DNA of 64,000 bases from Trichosporon coremiiforme (taxonomy: Eukaryota; Basidiomycota; Tremellomycetes; Trichosporonales; Trichosporonaceae), in the NCBI GenBank assembly GCA_039545355.1, contig BCJJ01000028.1, forward strand, positions 186,001 to 250,000, given 5' to 3'. Positions 45,675 to 56,261 of the stretch are shown one piece after another (within the stretch, counting starts at the first letter, position 1; each line of letters opens with the position of its first letter). The translations under genes were made by a program, and so were the position numbers. Below the pieces are notes generated by a model. The model did not search any database. It worked only from the letters and a program-made list of their open reading frames with translations, and was not told where the DNA came from.

Positions 45675-48600
45675 ATCGAGGCGGCAAGGCAGTCGAAGCA
45701 GATGCTTGGCGGCTGCAGAGGCGGCCGGGGCGGCAAAGGCGGTAGGGGGACAGGGCAGGGACCAGCGATCACTGGTAATATCACGGGTAGTACCGATGGC
45801 TCCTGCCTCCAAGCTGGGTGCAAGCTGGGTGCCGTGATGCCTTGCACGGGGAAGTGGTGAGTATCAGTGCGGGTGCAGGACGACGGGGGGCACTGCACGG
45901 GCTCTCGTTTCGCTTGCTTCTTAAGAACAGTTTGTGGCCGTATAAAACGCGCTCGAAGCATGTTCTGCCATGCTGCAACGGGGCATATTCTTGTCAGAAA
46001 GGGGGTTCCCACAAGCCCGATTGACAGCACCCACACCACACGCTGTTGCGCCAGACCCCAGACGATTGTGCGCTGCGCAGTCCACGGCGGCCGCCATGGC
46101 TACAGTAGTGCGCCGCTAGTCCAGAGGAGGGTGCTGGGGGTGTTGGTTGGTGGTGCCCAAACAAAGGTAACTGGCAACTCTAAAGTTGTCAGGCGGAGTT
46201 CTCCTGGCCCCCTGTGCCTGCGACCCTGCAACCGGGTTCATCCCTGAAATCATCCGACCTCGAGGCGCGAGCCCTAACAGCGCTGGAGCCGGAGGCAGAG
46301 TCCTTCCACCGTGCTAACCTTGCCTGGCCATGCTGCTGCAATCGCTGCAAGGCGGCATGCACGGTCTCCGATCTCCTCTCTTCTGCATCGTGTACGACGT
46401 GCGCCAGCCTCCCCGGACATCGGTCTACTGACCGCGCTGACGGCTGACATTTGCTACATGACGCTCAGCCGTACGCCCAGATACCGATCGATGATCAGAT
46501 ACCGTCGATGCCAGGTCCACCGAACACTGAACTCTGATCTAGAAACGAGGTCCTGGCCGTCGCAAGCGTGCTTGCTCTATGCCCTGCAGACATTCCCACA
46601 GTCGCAATTGTCTCCAGGCCGAGATACTGCGATACCGGCTCTTGCCATTCTTCGTATCAACCGTATCTGTCCTTTTACAGTGGTGGTGGTGGCGACGGCG
46701 CTGAATATATTTGGCGCCTGCTTTTCAACCCCTTCAGACGCTTTCAGCGGCGCCTGACGCCACCAAAGCATAGGCAAAAGAGGGAACGGCCCGACAACGA
46801 AGCGAATCTGCAGACAATGCAGACAACTCACCAAGACGACGGAGAGTGAACATCCGACCGATAATGCACCAACGGCTCGACCGGCTTCTGGTAATTCATG
46901 GACTAAACAAACACGGCTAGCAGCGCTACTGAATCGCACGATCTGATGTGCATAGTTGTCCTGATGTGGATCTGCCTTCGTTTAGCAACTGCCGCCCCGA
47001 GCAAACGGCAGGCAGCTCTGCCGTGCTCTGGATCTCATCGACAAGTCTCGAGTCCAGACGGCTTTAGGAGATCGCTACAGCTCTTGGCAGCGAGTACCTA
47101 GCGACTCGAACCAGTCAGAGGAAGCGCAAGTGGTCAGGTGAGCAGCACAATGCCGCTGCCGATAGGGCTGAATGCTCCGAGCCACTGAACATCAAAGTGC
47201 GGCGTCGCTCGTTCTGAAAATACCGTGCTTATTCCTGGTAAACCATGAATCGCTCAATAGCCATGAATACCCCGCTTCCTGGTCCGACCCACTGTTGCGC
47301 ACCGTTCATTTGCCAGTGCATAAGGACCCACGCCGACCTGGTCTGTAGATGGGGTCGCGCGCCCAAGCCCACTCCGGCGGATCACTCTAGCCCCAGCCTC
47401 GCGAACCTCGGGCCTGCTGGTCCCTACGTCGGACTCTCGGCCTTTAGCTCCCCATTGCCTACTGCCGCTGCCCATTGGCGACGTTGACTGGACGCAACAC
47501 GCAGTTGAGTGGGGCTGTGGATCGCCATGGGCCTTGGATACCAAGTTAGTGGACGCCGCGTGCCTTGCGTCGAGGCTCGGTCTGCAGATCGCGCCGAGCG
47601 GGCGCAAGGAGACCGAGCACGCGTCGTTCATGCTGCGCAAGGCGTCATCTATGCGCCGAGGTCGCCGAAGGATGCCCACATAAGGCTGCGACGATCTGTA
47701 TGCTATGCACTTGTGTCCAGACCACTGCTCCCACTGACATTCGCCAAAGTATTTCCAGTAGCTACAAACTTACTATCAAAGAATCACTCCTCTATCAGCA
47801 CGAGCATTGACCAACGTGCACAAGCGTGCAATGTCTGCTGCGCCGACGGCGTCCCATGTGGTGCGGGCCGTGCAGCTAGCACCACACCAGCTAGATACCA
47901 GTTGACTCCGCCACCATGGCCCGTGCGGCGCAACGTTGGTGCGGCGCTTGGTCTCAGTCGCCGCTTCCCTCGTCGGCATGCATAGCGCCAGACACCCTTG
48001 AAACGAAGTGTTGCGGAATGAGCTCCAAATGACCGCCCTAATGAAATCTGACCGCGTCTGGTGCAACTGGTGGGACCGCTGCCGTACTGATGAGCGCACA
48101 TGAGCGCTTGATGACTTTGACTGAGGGCAGGTGTGACCTAAGCGAACCATGAGCGTCCATCAGCGATAGCGATACGGCACGTCCACTATCGAATGCTGAC
48201 TGGGTAACTGACAGCCACTAACCCCAGCGTTCACGTCTCCTGCACCAAAGTAGGCGCCAGCTACCCCCAACTTACGCCCGAGAGCCCGCCAAAGCACGCC
48301 CAACTGGTTATGCACCAATCATGCGCAGTCGGTGCGAACGAGCACCCGCCCAGCACCTGCCCAGTACCTTGTGGCTGCAGTTCTCACCCTCATGCTTAAC
48401 GCCCACTGCCTGTCCCTGTCGATCGCTCGTTGTCCGCCCTGCGCGCAAAACTTCTTCGGCCAACTTGGCTACCTTTCAATGCACCCGCGAATTTCTCGTG
48501 CCAAGCCCGACTAATCAATCCATGCCGAAAGACTCCTGCTTGGATCACCGAGTAATCCGGGCGCCTATTCCTCGGCCGCTTGCAAATGTGCTTCGACACT

Positions 48601-49219
48601 AGTGTGCGCACTCCACTTGACACTTGGCCACTTGGGCCACTGCACATGCGAGCACATGTGTTCTGGCGTGCTTGCACATGTGCATGGCGGGAACGCCGGC
48701 ATGCACTGCACGCACCAATTGGTGTGCGAGTAGCTCATAAAGGCACGTCGCACGTCGCGACTGGCCGAAAACGGTTTGACCCTACTCCGCCGCTCCGCAC
48801 CGCACGATCCGCAACTCGGACAGAGTGACGAGATAAGATGTCGATGCTGACTGGCCTGGCTCTCCTGCGGGCTCCGTGTTCTGGACTGCTCGGCTCCACG
48901 TGAGCTAGCTCTGACCCCGTTCACACCTGTTCACATAGACCGCGAGTGAACTTTCGAGTGACTCCATCCGACTGTGACCATAACCATAACGTCCCCGTAC
49001 AATTACTGCACGAAGCGTCGCATAATTAAAACACAAGAGGAGTACTGAATCTGACAACGTCGCACACAAGCTGCGCAAGTCCAGACAATTCATAACTCTA
49101 ACCTACGCTCATGCTTATCGCCTGACTTCGCTCACACTTCAAGCTTCACTCTCTCCAGACGTGTGCGTGAGAACGCACGCTTCATTAGTCATGCGCTTAT
49201 AGCTTGATCGCCCTTGGCA

Positions 49220-49284
49220 ACCCACAGGCATCGGTTTGGTGACCCACAGATGTCCATTCGGTGACCCACGACATCGGTTCGGAG
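49220..49284. repeat. Imperfect 22-bp tandem repeat, three units
   Basis: Units 49220-49241, 49242-49263 and 49264-49284 each start with ACCCAC and end with a GG[T/A]G-like motif, with CATCGGTT or CATTCGG in the middle. Identity between units is partial. It lies about 265 bases downstream of the chitinase 3' end. Confidence 0.7.
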
Positions 49285-49549
49285 ACCAGAAGTCAATAAG
49301 ATGACTCCGCCACTGCACTTCAAGACTTGCTCGCATTGCTCCGGCGACATTGCTTGTGACCCACACACAAATAATGCATCATTGTTTGTTTCAGACACCG
49401 CCTGCGACCAGCACAGACGAAATGTTCTTTCTATGGTACTGATTAACGCTCAACGAGCGGGACTCCCGGTCGCGCACCCACGCGACAGGCTACGTTAGTT
49501 ATAACTATCTATCTACGGAAGAGGGTGAGGTGTGTGTGTGCATGTGTGC

Positions 49550-52342
49550 TTAGATGCCCATACCCGAGCGAGCCGCAGAGATGAGCGGGAAGCCCTCGAG
49601 GTCGCCGTCCATGGCCCAGACGGAGCAACCCCTGAGGCCGGCCTGAGCAGCGAACTGGCCCTTGAGGTTGAACGACTCAGTGTCGTCGTACGTGATGATC
49701 TGGCCAGACGCCTCAGACTTGAGCCAGGGAGTAGACGAGCACTCGTCCCAGTTGCGGGTGAAGCCGCCGGCGCCGGTGAAGCCGTTGCCGTCCTTGACGA
49801 GGGCACCCTGGTTGAAGATGGACGCAAAGTTGATCTGGCCAGACGACGTGCCACCCTCATCGTTCTTGATCGTAACGGCACGCTTAGAGACGGGGTAAGG
49901 GTACGTGCGGCGCTGAAGGTGGTCCGCGTCAGACATCTGGATGTAGCCGTAGGCGGCGAGACCGAGAGAGATCTTGTGCGCGGGCATACCAGCGGCAGTC
50001 CACGAAGCGACAGCGGCGTAGGCGTTGGCAGTCGGCTGGGACGAGTTCTTGCAGCCGTCTTTGAGGGGACCGTTGGGGCCAGGCTCAGTCGACGAGCCAT
50101 AGATGTCGTAGTTCATGATCAGAATCCAGTCGAAGATCTCGGCGAACCCGGAAACGTCAGACATCGGCTGGCCGCTCGAACCGTAGAAGGGCCAGACCTG
50201 GGTAGCCGCAGTGATCAGGGCGGGAGACGGGAGAGCCTTGCGGAGCTCCTTCAGGAAGATGAGGAAGTTGTCCGAGTCGCTGGCGGACACGGCGTTACCG
50301 GCCGCACCAGGAGCGCCGGGGTACTCCCAATCGAGATCAATGCCATCGAGGTTGTACTTCTTGTAGGCGGAAACACAGGCGTCGACAAAGTTGGAACGGC
50401 CAGAGGCGGTGCTCATGATGGTGGAGAAGTGAGCAGAGCCGCTCCAGCCACCGATGGAGAGAACAACGCGCTTGCCGGCCGAGTGGGCAGAGTTGGCGAG
50501 GCGGGTAAGCAAGTCGGGGCCATTGCCCTCCGAGAACTGCAGGACACCAGAGGCGTCAGGCTCAGCGAAAGCGTAGTTGACGACGTCGAACTTGGACCAG
50601 TCGATGGACTCAGGGGGAAGCTTGTTGGCAGTCCAGTCGGCCCAGTAGCCGGCCATGAGGCGTTCACCGGCATCGCCAGTAGGCTTGGGAACGCTGGCAG
50701 ACGACTCGGTGGCCGACGAAGCCGCAGAAGAGGGAGCCTCAGAGGGGACCTGGGAAGGAGCCTGGGAGGGGGTCTCGGTGGCAGAGGCGGTGGCAGTGCC
50801 GGAGGGCGTCCACGCGCCGTCGCCGGGACCGGGAGTCCACCAGACCGTAGTCGAAGTTGTGTCGGGCTGCCACCAGGGCGAGGTGCTCGTGGGCTCGGTG
50901 CCTTCGTCTGTGTCAGTAGGGCTAATCCAGTCGTCAGAGCCGCGGCTGGAGACCGACACCCAGACCGAGGAGGACTCGGAGCTGGACGGAGACTCGGTCG
51001 AGCCAGACGCAGAAGCGCTAGGCGTAGGGGACGCGGACGGAGACTCGGACGTGCTTGTGGCAGCGCCCGAGTCGCTGCTCGGCGAGATAGGGCTTGCGGA
51101 CGGGGTCTCAGACGCAACAGCAGACGACGAGGCCGAGGCTACGTCGCTGGCAGAGGCGCTGGCGGACTCGGTAGCGGAAGCGGAAGCGGAGCTCGCCGAA
51201 GCGAACTCAGAAGCCGAAACGGAAGCGGTGGCAGAAGCCGTCGCAGAGGCACTGGGCTCACCAGGGGTAACCGAACCGGCAGAGGCGGAGGCGCTGATGA
51301 TGTCGGACGGCGCGGTGCCTGAAGGAGCGTTAGAGCTGCTCGGTTGGGTCTCGTTGCCAGAAGGGAGAGCACTGGGGAGAGCAGAGGTGGCATTGGCACT
51401 CGCAGAGGGCTCAGGCGAAGGCACAGTGGCGTTGCCAGAGGGGAGCACGGTGGGAAGAGCGGAAGAGATGTCCGCGCTCGTGGAGGGCTCCGTCTCATTG
51501 CCCGACGGCGAAGCAGTGGGCAGAGCAGACGTCACATTGGAGCTCGCAGAAGGCTCGGTCTCGTTGCCCGAGGGAAGAGGCGTCGGAAGCACAGAAGTAG
51601 CGTTGGCGCTGACCGACGGCTCAGTCACGTTGCCAGACGGAAGGGCAGACGGCAGAACCGACGTCGCGTTGTCGCTCGGCGACGGCTCGGTCTCGTTGCC
51701 CGAGGGAAGAGGCGTCGGGAGCACAGAAGTAGCGTTGGCGCTGATCGACGGCTCGGTCTCATTGCCAGAGGGCAGCGCCGAGGGCAGCAGGGACGTGGCG
51801 TTCGCAGTCGGCGAAGGCACGGTCCCGTTGCCACTGGGCAGAGCAGTGGGCAGCAGCGAGGTGGAGTTGTCTCCGGTCGGAGAAGGAAGAGTCTCGTTTC
51901 CGGAAGGGGAAGACGTGGGCAGAACGCTAGTGGCGTTCGCGTCCGAAGAAGGAGACGGGAGAGCAGTGTCGTTGCCAGTGATGCTAGGGAGAGGAGCCGC
52001 AGTAGGGTCTGAGGAAGGGGCGCCAGTGGGGTCAACCCAGATGGTCTGGGTCGTGGTCATCGGAACAACGATGGTGGTCGTAGCCGTGATGGGCAGGCCT
52101 CGCTCGTCGAAGCCGATGACATCGCCGGGGTAAAAGTAACGCTTACCTTCCTCAATGTTCTGGCGGACAGCGATATGCTCTCCCTTTTGGCGGAACTGGA
52201 CATAGTGGTCCCCGCCAGCGGGGTCCGGGCTACGCTTCACAGGGTTGAGTTCGCCCTTCTGGCGGAACTGGACGTAGTGATCACCGCCAGCGGCGTTCAC
52301 TCCGGCCAGCGCGGGAAGTACCAGCAGAAGTGCGTTAAGCAT
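49550..52342 (-). CDS. Secreted GH18 chitinase with duplicated N-terminal peptide and long Ser/Thr/Asn repeat region
   Basis: A single-exon, 930-residue enzyme that cleaves chitin, probably in or near the cell wall. The start is the ATG at 52342, followed by a signal peptide (MLNALLLVLPALAGVNA). Residues 18-31 and 42-55 are an identical 14-mer, AGGDHYVQFRQKGE, with Lys-Arg sites at 36-37 and 67-68. Residues about 122-330 are tandem units of roughly 22 residues of the type LPSGNETEPS-x-SANATSVLP, rich in N-glycosylation sequons. A long Ser/Ala/Glu linker follows. The GH18 domain starts near 557 (LMAGYWADW). It contains SIGGWSGS, the catalytic DGIDLDWEYPG (about 665-675), ILIMNYDIYGSS and the late Trp motif SVWAMDGDLEGF. 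No GPI tail is visible. Two large plus-strand ORFs over the repeats are shadows. Confidence 0.93.
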   Translation of the reverse strand: MLNALLLVLPALAGVNAAGGDHYVQFRQKGELNPVKRSPDPAGGDHYVQFRQKGEHIAVRQNIEEGKRYFYPGDVIGFDERGLPITATTTIVVPMTTTQTIWVDPTGAPSSDPTAAPLPSITGNDTALPSPSSDANATSVLPTSSPSGNETLPSPTGDNSTSLLPTALPSGNGTVPSPTANATSLLPSALPSGNETEPSISANATSVLPTPLPSGNETEPSPSDNATSVLPSALPSGNVTEPSVSANATSVLPTPLPSGNETEPSASSNVTSALPTASPSGNETEPSTSADISSALPTVLPSGNATVPSPEPSASANATSALPSALPSGNETQPSSSNAPSGTAPSDIISASASAGSVTPGEPSASATASATASVSASEFASASSASASATESASASASDVASASSSAVASETPSASPISPSSDSGAATSTSESPSASPTPSASASGSTESPSSSESSSVWVSVSSRGSDDWISPTDTDEGTEPTSTSPWWQPDTTSTTVWWTPGPGDGAWTPSGTATASATETPSQAPSQVPSEAPSSAASSATESSASVPKPTGDAGERLMAGYWADWTANKLPPESIDWSKFDVVNYAFAEPDASGVLQFSEGNGPDLLTRLANSAHSAGKRVVLSIGGWSGSAHFSTIMSTASGRSNFVDACVSAYKKYNLDGIDLDWEYPGAPGAAGNAVSASDSDNFLIFLKELRKALPSPALITAATQVWPFYGSSGQPMSDVSGFAEIFDWILIMNYDIYGSSTEPGPNGPLKDGCKNSSQPTANAYAAVASWTAAGMPAHKISLGLAAYGYIQMSDADHLQRRTYPYPVSKRAVTIKNDEGGTSSGQINFASIFNQGALVKDGNGFTGAGGFTRNWDECSSTPWLKSEASGQIITYDDTESFNLKGQFAAQAGLRGCSVWAMDGDLEGFPLISAARSGMGI

Positions 52343-54531
52343 GATGAAGCGGAGATACACGACACGGGTGGATGGGGTAGGGGTTGGGGAAGACCGGCTT
52401 CCGATGGTTGACAGCGCAGCTGTGTTGTTGACAGGGCCCTCCGGGGGTGTTGAACGCGAGGTTGCACAGCAAGCCTGGCGAGATGGGTGGTGGGAGTCAA
52501 GTTAGAGGTGGTGGGTGAAGAAGAAGAAGAAGCGGGGATCGGGGGAAGAACTCTTTTGACCTCTGCGAGCGTTAGGAGCGCAGCGAGCTGGGCGACTGCG
52601 CCTCTGCAGCTCTGCAGCTCTTACTGGATGGCTTACGCTAGCTCATTACTCTCGTCTGCCTGAGGCCCTTAATCCTCCGAAGCCCTGTCGGGCTCATCGC
52701 GTGGGCGTGCACGCCGCCCCGAGCAGGCCGAAGGGTGTTGCGCTTCCATCGCCGCCAGCTGCTAACTGGAGATTTTTGTAGATGGCTGACGAGGTGAATG
52801 ACGGTTCATTGAATGGGCTAGCTCAGATTTGGCCATACCGCATCAGGGCCAACGTCGCCATCACTGAATATAAATCAGACGCGCCATCACACCCCCGTCA
52901 GGCGTCCCTCGGCTCTCCTGCCTTGTCTCCTTGGACCGCCTTGGGTTCCTTGGCTCGACGGCACTTGCTGAGCCCTTGGTCTGCAATATCCAGGAACCTC
53001 GATTACGGCCTCATGACAGAGCTGGCCAGTCGCATCCCGGCATAGAGCTCCTGGAGTAGTCACTACTCTGCGCACTCGAACGAGCTTGCGGTGGTTGAAA
53101 TGTAACGCAGCCCAGGAGCCTTTGACGGCGGCCCCTAGTCAAGGCGGTGTGTAGACTTCGACGGGCGAGGGACAATCCCAGTGGGACGACGAGCGCTGGA
53201 ATCATGGTGGCAGGCTGACGGCAGCCTTGTTCGCGGCTGACATAGCCCACCAGTAGGCGGCCGCGAAGAAGCTTATCCTCGGAGCATTGTGGAGAAGCTA
53301 CGGAATCTGTTGCAGCCGGCGCTCTGGCGGGCGGTGACGACCTGCTCGAGACGAGCCCCGTGCACGGCGCTCTAGTGCGATCTGGTTCCAGGAGCATGAC
53401 GTCGGCGGCACGACGGACGTGCGGGCCCGGCTGTTCCGGGATGTTCTGGAGGTGCACCGGTACTCGGACGCTGGTCGGTCGCAGCTCCCCATGGGTCGAG
53501 GCGTCTAGAGCGTACGACGAGTATGCTTGAGAGTGACCCAACAAACCCACGGACAAGCTTGATCAGTCTTGGTTCTCGTGTCTGGCGGCTAAACACAAAC
53601 CACGAGACATGCATGCACGTCGCACGCACACCACCACTCCAGCACACCGAAGGCGAAAGGCAGATGGCTGCCCGTTGCTTGTTTACCTCTGTGGTTCAGG
53701 AACCACTGCCCCAGATCTACGCGTGCATGCGCTTGGCTCACTTGATGAACTGAATTCCAGCGCTAATTAGAGCCAGCCTGGCAACGACACCCACGCTCGG
53801 CACATTAGCCTTGCTCACTGGCTCACTGGTTCCGATCTGCAGCTGCGCGAAAGCGTCAAGTGCAACGGGAGCGGAGAAAGTGCCGGCGCCGGTGAGCACG
53901 GTGCGGCGAGAAAGGCTTGCCAACAATGGGACCGTTCCGGTGCCCTCGTGCCCCCGAGCTCCAGAGCACCGAGGGAGAGTGAGTGAGAGTGAGCCCAGGA
54001 AGAAGACGGTGCACTGTTACATATCCAGAGCTGCGAGATGCAAAGTCTAAAGCGTGACTTAAGCCAGCTGTAAATGGTTCTAAGAAATGAGGGGGTCGTG
54101 TGTTCGGTAATGGGTGCTACACCTGACTCTACCAGTTATTGAAGTCAAGCCCAGCCATCTCGTTACCCATCCAGTCTCATCAGCCGACGCTGGCGTAATG
54201 TCTGTACGATCGTCTCGGAGTCGGCGGTTGCCCCGCAATCCAACCTACCCTGTGCTGCGTCCATAAGTGGTAAAAGCGCAGGCTGAAAGCTTCAGACGGA
54301 CTGAATGGAAATGAACGCCATAAGGGCTCACATGCTCCGTGCAAATTCGATCGATTCCAGCGACAGTGATGGCGAGCAGGTGTTTGTTTGTGCCGACCAT
54401 CCGAGTGGAGGTTGCCGCTTATGTAAAGCCACGTGTCCCGTGTTACATGAATAGGAGATCAAGAGGCACCGTCGCCCGCCTGTTGGGATAATGAAAAACG
54501 GGAATTAATTAGTATTAGGCGGCTGGATTGT
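52343..54531. other. Intergenic, chitinase promoter to gag relic
   Basis: 2.2 kb. The first 200 bases are the chitinase 5' region, with a GAA run near 52518-52533. A 62-codon minus-strand frame ending at 53738 (SRRTVLTGAGTF and VARLALISAG) looks mildly protein-like but has no ATG. Nothing else is supported. Confidence 0.45.
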
Positions 54532-55011
54532 TTATATGCTAATTCCAACACAGAGTTTGCGCTTGAGGCAGAGACGGGTCTTGAGGGCCTTGTAAACGTC
54601 GTGAGCAGACCACTTATTCCTGATTGCTGAGATGAGCGTCGGGTCGACAGTCGCAAACAAGGCTGAGCGAGCGATACGCTCGCCTTTGGCCCATCTGTCC
54701 CAGATTTCGCGGTCTTCGCCCTTGAGGCGAGTTGACTTCGTAGGGGACCCGCCGGGATAGAGGTTGGGGTCGATCTGATCAGGGTCGATGAGCAGACCCA
54801 TAGGAGGGATGACGGCGGCGACCGTGTTTGCCGGCTTGGCTGTATTGGCGAGCCTGAACGGCTCCTCCTCGAGGTTGTCGATGGCGGCGAGGGCTCCCTT
54901 GGCTAAGCACCAGTTGCGGAACTCCCTGTCCCATCTCTCGAAGTCCTCAGGCGAGGTTAACGTCGAGACTGAGTTCTTGATACCAAACATTGATACGTTC
55001 TGGTCCTCCAT
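54532..55011 (-). mobile_element. Truncated copia-type LTR retrotransposon gag relic
   Basis: A 159-codon ORF from the ATG at 55011 encodes a typical Ty1/copia Gag N-terminus: an opening MEDQN, a conserved core FERWDREFRNWCLAKGALAA, and the later ARSALFATVDPTLISAIRNK. Copia-type Gag shows this pattern of an aromatic 'fexW' core followed by an 'A...I..sl...l...i' helix. The ORF ends after KALKTRLCLKRKL, far short of a full Gag. No protease, integrase or reverse transcriptase follows, so this is a dead fragment. No LTR pair was identified. It sits 0.85 kb upstream of tRNA-Ile, a common neighbourhood for such elements. Confidence 0.65.
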
Positions 55012-55052
55012 CTTCGGTGGATGGGTTCGCTACGTTTGTTGGCGTAGTAGTT

Positions 55053-55092
55053 ACGTGATAGTGACGTGATGATGTCACGTGATAGTGACGTG
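55053..55092. repeat. 16-bp direct repeat containing ACGTGATAGTGACGTG
   Basis: Perfect copies at 55053-55068 and 55077-55092, 24 bases apart start to start, just upstream of the gag relic start on its coding strand. The second copy overlaps a TCACGTGA palindrome (55075-55082). It could be part of the element's leader. Confidence 0.9.
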
Positions 55093-55794
55093 GCGTCTGC
55101 GTGGTAGCGAGATCGGACCAGCGCGATGATCGAACTGGTGTTGGTGGCTCTGCTCGTGATAGAGCAGGAAACGATCGCGCGGTGGATGCTAGGCAGATTG
55201 TGACTCTTAATCTGTCAGCTTTTGAGGCTGGCTAGTTCCGAGCGATTGTGCAGCAGCGTGATAGCTGCAACCAGGTGGCAGTATGATAACTGTCACTGGT
55301 GGGATAATGATATTGAGAATGGTGAATTCTGTGGATGCATGGCGCTCGCACTGGTGCATATATGTCACAAGAGTCGTACCAGAACAATGAGACTAGCTGC
55401 AGCAGTGAAAACAGTAACAGCTTGACAGGCCGAACAATGGCAGCGTGACGGGCACGAGATCGCTGTAGAAATCTAGTCTGCCCGGGGCTCAAGCAACGAA
55501 GCCGCCCGTAAGGTGGCTCGACTTGAACTGATCAACTGAGAATGTGGTTGCATAGGATGGCCAGATGGTCACTTATATATCTACAGGCAGCTAGAGAACA
55601 AAGAGACTAGCTGCAGACTACTCGGAAGATGTCGTAAGATGTCAGGCGCCGAGGCCGGCGCTGAGAATGCGTGTAAGAAGCATGTTGAGCATGTTCTCAC
55701 CTAGAACAATAGAGACATTGAGAACGGGGGTGCCGACTAGGAGGGTTGAGAACCGGAGTACGGGCCGAGTGCCGTGCGACACGTGGGGAAGAAA
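55093..55794. other. Intergenic, gag-relic leader to tRNA-Ile promoter
   Basis: About 700 bases. ORFs are short and lack domains. This stretch is more AT-rich than the gene blocks, consistent with degraded mobile-element DNA. Nothing else is supported. Confidence 0.4.
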
Positions 55795-55829
55795 TCACGT
55801 GATTTCCAACAGGTCGCGTGATTTCCAAC
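55795..55829. promoter_or_regulatory. TCACGTGA palindrome and 15-bp near-direct repeat upstream of tRNA-Ile
   Basis: TCACGTGA at 55795-55802. The 15-mer C[A/G]CGTGATTTCCAAC occurs at 55796-55810 and 55815-55829. The tRNA begins at 55867. Confidence 0.75.
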
Positions 55830-55866
55830 GCCGCTGACTCCGTCAAAGTGCGCAGCACACGATAAT

Positions 55867-55959
55867 GGCCGCTTAGCTCAGTTGGTTAGAGCATCGTACT
55901 AATACGTAGACACGTATCAGCACATGCGGAGGTCGGCAGTTCGATCCTGTCAGTGGTCA
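55867..55959 (+). tRNA. tRNA-Ile (AAT) with 19-nt intron
   Basis: Folds into a full cloverleaf. The seven-pair acceptor stem is GGCCGCT with AGTGGTC, discriminator A. The D arm is GCTC...GAGC, the anticodon stem TCGTA with TGCGG, and the T arm GGCAG-TTCGATC-CTGTC. The anticodon loop reads CTAATA with anticodon AAT, interrupted after position 37 by a 19-nt intron (55905-55923). The mature length is 74. Confidence 0.93.
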
Positions 55960-55960
55960 G

Positions 55961-55965
55961 TTTTT
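55961..55965 (+). terminator. Pol III T-run after tRNA-Ile
   Basis: TTTTT two bases after the tRNA 3' end, the standard RNA polymerase III terminator. Confidence 0.85.
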
Positions 55966-56261
55966 GCGTCTTCGGCGACGACAAAAGCATCGCGGAGTGA
56001 GTAGAGGACCCTCGGAGAGCTCGAGAGACGGTTGGTGGACGGGGAAAACAGAGAGGGCAGAGGCGGTCGGCAACCGTCGGATGTGGATTGCCGGCCATCT
56101 ACCTTGCGCCATACGTTCGAGGAGATCGGTACTCCGCATGCAAACATCCCTGATCTACGGACAGAGACCGCATAACTGTGACTGAAATGGGATTATCTCT
56201 GGCTCGTCAAGCTGTGGGTTTTGTCGGGATCACAGACGATGCTCCTGCAGTCCCGTGGTGA

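Larger units (their letters stand above)
45081..49549. other. 4.5-kb gene-poor interval
   Basis: No ORF with a domain or consistent codon bias was found on either strand. The left 350 bases are the promoter of the small membrane protein gene, including a degenerate CGTTCGCT run near 45424-45450. A GGAAAG simple repeat and a 22-bp tandem repeat are listed separately. Several ACATGT-containing palindromes cluster at 48650-48685. Confidence 0.5.

Noticed and set aside
49532..52133. Plus-strand ORFs of 596 and 492 codons over the chitinase
   Set aside because: Antisense shadows of the Ser/Thr/Asn repeat and GH18 domain; composition only reflects the repeats.
53738..53926. 62-codon minus-strand ORF resembling a small targeted protein
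   Set aside because: Begins with TTG and has no upstream in-frame ATG or convincing exon; kept only as a note.
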